From JBBSUQ01 sp964389755 (lineage in GTDB: Bacteria > Bacteroidota > Bacteroidia > Flavobacteriales_D > Crocinitomicaceae), in contig CAYMEW010000054.1 in NCBI GenBank assembly GCA_964389755.1, positions 1-16,610 on the forward strand: a stretch of DNA of 16,610 bases. The letters run 5' to 3'. The stretch's first letter is position 1, and every line of letters starts with the position of its first letter. The notes beneath the pieces are model-generated. The model saw only the letters and a program-made list of their open reading frames with translations, ran no database searches and was not told the origin of the DNA. The translations under genes and the position numbers were made by a program. Below are positions 13,601 to 16,610 of the stretch, piece after piece.

Positions 13601-16197
13601 TGCTCTCGTTTGCAACTGACAAACAAAGCTATAACAAAGGGGAGAATATCCGGATCAGTTTCCCTTCACCTTCGGCAGGTCGCGCCCTGATAACCGTCGA
13701 GAACGGCAGAAAAGTATTACAAAAAATCTGGATCTCCACGAAAAAGGGTGAAACCACCTACTCGCTTCCCGCCACCGGGGAAATGGCGCCGAACATTTAC
13801 CTGCATGTCACGCTCATCCAGGCGCATCACAACACCGTAAACGACCTGCCCATTCGCATGTATGGCGTTTTGCCGATCCGTGTGGATGACCCGTCTAACC
13901 ACCTGCATCCGCAACTGCGTATGAAAGAACAACTGAAACCCGAAAGCCGGGAAACAATCACCGTCAGCGAACAAAACGGACGCGCAATGACCTATACGCT
14001 GGCCGTGGTAGACGACGGGCTGCTAGACCTCACAGGCTACCGCACACCCGATCCCTGGCATACATTCTATGCGAAAGAAGCACTTGGCGTCAAAACATGG
14101 GACATGTACGACTATGTCATAGGGGCATACAGCGGAAAACTCAACAATTTGCTGAGTCCGGGTGGCGATGCCGAAGCAATTACCGGGAACGGACCGAAAG
14201 CGAACCGCTTCAAACCGATGGTTCGTTTCCTGGGCCCCTTCTCCCTGCCCGCAGGAAGCAAACGCAGCCACGCGATCGACATCCCGAATTACGTCGGCTC
14301 GGTACGTGTGATGGTGGTCGCACGGCAGGATGACGCCTACGGAGAAACGAGCCGCAGCGTTCCGGTTAAAAAGCCGCTCATGCTCCTGGCAACCCTTCCA
14401 CGCGTACTCGGTCCGGGAGAAGAGTTCCAGTTGCCCGTAGACGTTTTCGCACTCGAAAAATTTGTGAAGGACGTGCGGGTGGAAGTAGAAAGCAACGAGT
14501 TCTTTGAACTGGTCGGGCCGAAAACATTGGAAGTGCATTTTAATGAACCCGGAGATAAACTCGTTTACTTCAACTACCGCGTTAAAAAAGCGATCGGGAC
14601 CGGAAAGTTCACCATTCGCGCCGCAGCCGGCAAAGAAAGAGCACAGGAACAAATCGAGATCGACGTACGCCCGCCGAATCCGACCGTCAGGGAAATACAA
14701 CACTATGAACTGGCTGCAGGTGAAAGTACACGGATTCCCGTAACATTTGACGGTTACCACGGAAGCAACCGCGCGCTGGCGGAGATCTCCACGCTTCCCG
14801 GTATCGACCTTGAGAAAAGGCTCAAATACCTCATCGAATACCCGCATGGCTGTGTGGAACAAACGACAAGCGCCGTATTTCCGCAATTGTACCTGGCGCG
14901 ACTCAGTAAGATCACCGACCGCCAACAAAAAGAGATCGAAAAGCACATCCGTGCCGGCATACGCCGCCTACAGCAATTTCAGACGCACAGTGGCGGCTTC
15001 AGCTACTGGCCCGGAGAGGGACGTGTTTCGGAATGGGGAACAAACTACGCGGGACACTTTCTGCTCGAAGCGGAACTCGCCGGATACGACCTCCCCGGAA
15101 ATCTCAAGTCGCGTTGGGTTCATTACCAGCAGGAGCAGGCACGAAGCTGGTATCCCGAAAACACATCCGACGACGGTGAAGAACTGACGCAGGCGTATCG
15201 TCTTTACCTGCTTGCCCTGAATCATACACCTGAAACCGGTGCGATGAACAGGCTGCGTGAGCAACCCGGCCTGTCCACTGCGGCACGCTGGAGACTGGCC
15301 TGCGCCTATTCCTTCAACGGGCAGCGCGATGTCGCTCAGAAACTCATTGCCGGGATTTCCATACACGTGAATTCCTACCGGGAATTATCCGGAACCTTTG
15401 GAAGCTCATTCCGTGATGAGGCCATGATACTTGAAGCACTCAGCATACTCGACGAACGGAAAAAAGCGGCGGATGTACTGCGTTCGCTAAGTACACAATT
15501 GCGTTCGGACCAATGGCTGAGCACCCAGGAAACTGCCTATGCGCTGCTCGCCGTCGCGCGATATACAGGCAATGAAGATGCATCCGTCAGTGTTCCGTAC
15601 AACTGGAGTTTCAATGGCGGAGCCGGACAGGATGGCCGCGCAAATGCGAAGATCGGAACGATCGAACTGGCGGAGACGAAGCAAAAGTCTAATTACTTAA
15701 CGATACGCAATAACGGGAAAACGCGTCTTTACGTGGCCGTAACTACCGAAAAGATTCCGATAGAGAACAACATGAAAGCAGAAGCCTCCGGACTTTCAGT
15801 GCAGCTTAGCTACGAAACCACCGACGGAAAACCGCTCAATGTGGAAAAACTCAGCCAGGGAACGGAATTCGTGGCAATCGTCAAGGTTCACAACCTGAGT
15901 AATCGGGAACTTTATGAAGAACTGGCGCTACAGCAGGTCTTCGCTTCCGGCTGGGAGATCGTCAATGAAAGAATGGGTGGAAATACGGCTAATAATGTAC
16001 GTTACCAGGACATTCGTGACGATCGCGTACTGAGTTATTACCAGCTTGCTCCTAACGAAACACGAGAGATCAGGGTACTTCTTCATGCAACCTATGCCGG
16101 GAAGTTCTACCTGCCGGGAATTTACACCGAAGCCATGTACGACCATCGCATTAGGGCCTCGCTCGCCGGAAAATGGATCGTGGTGAAGCCCGACTAA
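10681..16197 (+). CDS. Alpha-2-macroglobulin family lipoprotein with thioester
   Basis: This 1838-residue protein is a bacterial alpha-2-macroglobulin, a periplasmic trap for host or competitor proteases. A lipoprotein signal (MKRIISFFLLIFSGLALFQSC) puts the lipidated cysteine at 21. Ig-like macroglobulin domains follow, including the ERGVWRPGDSL motif of an MG domain at R621-D628. An acidic, aromatic loop with C448, C450 and C497 comes just before the conserved KRNILASDIG. The conserved VVDDGLLDLTGYRTPDPW and EALGVKTWDMYDYVIGAYSG segments lead to a flexible glycine-rich stretch at about 1151-1177 that may serve as the bait region. The A2M core starts near M1180. The thioester motif is C1391-V-E-Q1394 in EYPHGCVEQTTSAVFPQLYL, followed by the alpha-toroid domain (SGGFSYWPG, GTNYAGHFLLEAE). 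The C-terminal part is receptor-binding-like beta sandwich. The peptidoglycan synthase gene pbpC, often next to such genes, is absent from the 413 bases that follow. The length is typical and no break is seen. Confidence 0.96.
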   Translation: MKRIISFFLLIFSGLALFQSCGSGHPEIIQVDPGFREYISAYTSGMISRKSPIRIELNEPVKGLEQQSSEELAAYFEVEPAVKGTVVAVSDRIIDFIPDEMLPVNHFFTATLRLGELRSVKDGFEDFRFQFATYEQKVNVELEGLRNYYTFDIVNQQLRGSISTTDAEDSTLLKKIVKVTLDGKTLPCHFDRFYGDHNVRFVVDSIRRGEKAKKLVVSWDGTPIHSFSAGQEEIEVPALGDFTVERVDVSQGENQEIALTFSEPIEPTQDLQGIITLSGSDKLSWQIDRNVVTLFLNEYIEGTHKLQVSRGIHNIAGFPMNEAWSEELELKAPFPQLRIRGNGTILPNSQGLIFPFEAIALKAVDVRVIRIYEHNVHHFLQTNDLNGSDELTRFGKVIAKKKLDLSADKSKNLRQWNTHVIDLGKLINTEPGAIYEVALDFRQSYALCDCADSAEVSDENDYGTSNGESWSEQNWHPYGFNGFETWHSYYDEDEDPCESGYYYGKAVKRNILASDIGMIFKLDEDKRAHVFLSDMVTTQPVSGADVYFYDYTKNQVGHVKSDAQGMASLQLRQKPFLMVAHKGKQRGYLKLTDGLVNSLSKFDVSGEPVQDGVKGFIYGERGVWRPGDSLFITFMLQDNEHSLPAEHPVSFELSDPSGNVLYKTSTTHHVNGVYDFRTRTADEAPTGNYQARVKVGNKQFSKSLRIETIKPNRLKIRLEKDSEKGKDRYKLHSEWLHGANAGNLKATVSEELVPLRTVFKGYEQYQFDSPVRRTQSDQSTIFQGTLDSTGTAIFERPQSQFKEAAGMLQARYLTRVYEKSGNFSIDRTTLSHSPYKAYLGLSVPNGSVYDETLETGSTHWFDVIRLDESGKLLSDNASANVRIYKLDWNWWYDSGKDDMSQFTARNSSLLVKDTSITLQKGKGRFPLRIVYPQYGQYLVLVTDAKGGHQTGSVVHVDWPYWSRSNRSDNEFAKMLSFATDKQSYNKGENIRISFPSPSAGRALITVENGRKVLQKIWISTKKGETTYSLPATGEMAPNIYLHVTLIQAHHNTVNDLPIRMYGVLPIRVDDPSNHLHPQLRMKEQLKPESRETITVSEQNGRAMTYTLAVVDDGLLDLTGYRTPDPWHTFYAKEALGVKTWDMYDYVIGAYSGKLNNLLSPGGDAEAITGNGPKANRFKPMVRFLGPFSLPAGSKRSHAIDIPNYVGSVRVMVVARQDDAYGETSRSVPVKKPLMLLATLPRVLGPGEEFQLPVDVFALEKFVKDVRVEVESNEFFELVGPKTLEVHFNEPGDKLVYFNYRVKKAIGTGKFTIRAAAGKERAQEQIEIDVRPPNPTVREIQHYELAAGESTRIPVTFDGYHGSNRALAEISTLPGIDLEKRLKYLIEYPHGCVEQTTSAVFPQLYLARLSKITDRQQKEIEKHIRAGIRRLQQFQTHSGGFSYWPGEGRVSEWGTNYAGHFLLEAELAGYDLPGNLKSRWVHYQQEQARSWYPENTSDDGEELTQAYRLYLLALNHTPETGAMNRLREQPGLSTAARWRLACAYSFNGQRDVAQKLIAGISIHVNSYRELSGTFGSSFRDEAMILEALSILDERKKAADVLRSLSTQLRSDQWLSTQETAYALLAVARYTGNEDASVSVPYNWSFNGGAGQDGRANAKIGTIELAETKQKSNYLTIRNNGKTRLYVAVTTEKIPIENNMKAEASGLSVQLSYETTDGKPLNVEKLSQGTEFVAIVKVHNLSNRELYEELALQQVFASGWEIVNERMGGNTANNVRYQDIRDDRVLSYYQLAPNETREIRVLLHATYAGKFYLPGIYTEAMYDHRIRASLAGKWIVVKPD

Positions 16198-16204
16198 CCA
16201 CCCC

Positions 16205-16258
16205 GGGGCCGGAACCTGTCCGACAAATCGCACAGTTGAAAAGTTTCGGCCCCCTTTT
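16205..16258 (+). terminator. Terminator after the macroglobulin gene
   Basis: GGGGCCGGAAC (16205-16215) pairs with GTTTCGGCCCC (16243-16253), with one wobble, around a 27-base loop that can itself form a short CTGT/ACAG stem. It is followed by CTTTT. The stem begins 8 bases after the stop codon. Confidence 0.65.
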
Positions 16259-16346
16259 ACCGACAATTCGCCATCTGAGCGGAATTACCCCCTCTGCTGC
16301 AACTCCATAACCGCCACTCCGAAGCAATCCGCATGTACTTTGCGCC

Positions 16347-16482
16347 GCGCTTCAGTGTAGGCCATTGGGTACCCGCTGTACGCCGTTCCGCCAAAATTTC
16401 TGGTTGTCTGACGACCAACGGGAGGAGTTTTCAGAAATTTTAGGAACAAGTACCCAAGCGGGTAATGGCTGCAACGTAGCGC
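16347..16482. repeat. Degenerate 136-base inverted repeat element
   Basis: Nested arms pair in order around a centre near 16417: GCGCT (16347-16351) with AGCGC (16478-16482), GCCATT (16361-16366) with AATGGC (16464-16469), ACCCGCT (16371-16377) with AGCGGGT (16457-16463), GTAC (16378-16381) with GTAC (16450-16453), GTTCC (16385-16389) with GGAAC (16443-16447), and AAAATTTCTG (16393-16402) with CAGAAATTTT (16432-16441). A small internal hairpin TGGTTG/CGACCA lies at 16401-16417. No coding frame is apparent. It resembles a palindromic intergenic repeat or a structured RNA; no insertion duplication is visible. Confidence 0.7.
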
Positions 16483-16485
16483 TAG

Positions 16486-16521
16486 ACTTTTTTGCCTACT
16501 TTTTTTGCCCCGGAAAAAAAG
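16486..16521. repeat. Tandem ACTTTTTTGCC copies and T/A hairpin beside the inverted repeat
   Basis: ACTTTTTTGCC (16486-16496) is repeated almost at once as ACTTTTTTTGCC (16498-16509). The second copy forms a hairpin CTTTTTTT (16499-16506) with AAAAAAAG (16514-16521) around GCCCCGG. The remaining sequence to 16610 is AT-rich then C/T-rich, and no gene is visible in it. Confidence 0.5.
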
Positions 16522-16610
16522 AAAAATGCAAACACTTTATTTTAAGAAAAACCGTTCTTTCGAAGCCCTTATGCTTTAACTACAATCCCTCCCTCTGTAT
16601 CTCCCTCGGA

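Noticed and set aside
14023..14946. 307-codon open frame on the minus strand inside the macroglobulin gene
   Set aside because: It is wholly antisense to a clear, continuous, recognisable coding region; its composition is a shadow of that gene and it matches no family.
1..16610. CRISPR array, tRNA, rRNA, insertion sequence or prophage
   Set aside because: I looked for regularly spaced repeats, tRNA-like cloverleafs, transposase or integrase motifs and found none.

Overview
The window looks like chromosomal DNA of a Bacteroidota bacterium, most likely from Flavobacteriales or a relative (Cryomorphaceae/Crocinitomicaceae type). The evidence is as follows. Several genes are preceded by the Bacteroidota sigma-A promoter form (TTTG/TTG, about 17-21 bases, then TAnnTTTG). 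Shine-Dalgarno sequences are absent. The gene content is typical: a Bacteroidota serine-palmitoyltransferase-like enzyme, DUF4197 and DUF4349 lipoproteins, and a large alpha-2-macroglobulin lipoprotein. The genus is an inference. I see no rRNA, tRNA, CRISPR array, insertion sequence, integrase or phage gene.

Layout. 1-269 holds the 3' end of an unidentified gene. 415-2136 encodes a secreted protein of unknown function with its own promoter and terminator. 2315-3595 is a PLP-dependent acyltransferase of sphingolipid/sulfonolipid type, behind a palindrome-bearing promoter and followed by a strong terminator. 3737-4468 is a DUF4197 lipoprotein. 4537-5409 is a uridine-phosphorylase-like enzyme whose stop codon abuts that of a convergent gene (5410-5910, minus) for a small exported papain-fold-like protein. 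6041-7834 encodes a two-part protein with a C-terminal alpha/beta hydrolase, converging at a 3-base gap on a GtrA-family membrane protein (7838-8296, minus). Upstream of gtrA on the same strand are an APC-type amino acid permease (8387-9658) and a DUF4349 lipoprotein (9876-10514) whose membrane anchor is displaced by a single-base frameshift. Divergent from it, 10681-16197 encodes an 1838-residue alpha-2-macroglobulin lipoprotein with an intact thioester motif. The final 400 bases lack a gene but contain a terminator and a roughly 136-base degenerate inverted repeat.

How the genes relate. The genes are mostly monocistronic, with their own promoters and often their own terminators, and do not form one pathway. 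A loose common theme is the cell envelope: membrane lipid head synthesis, several lipoproteins, a GtrA-type glycolipid translocation protein and a periplasmic protease trap. The most unusual points are the 3'-terminal inverted-repeat element, the 16-bp palindrome over the lipid-enzyme promoter, the direct repeat between the divergent DUF4349 and macroglobulin genes, the DUF4349 frameshift, and two poorly described hydrolase-type proteins. I did not find a convincing new multi-gene system.
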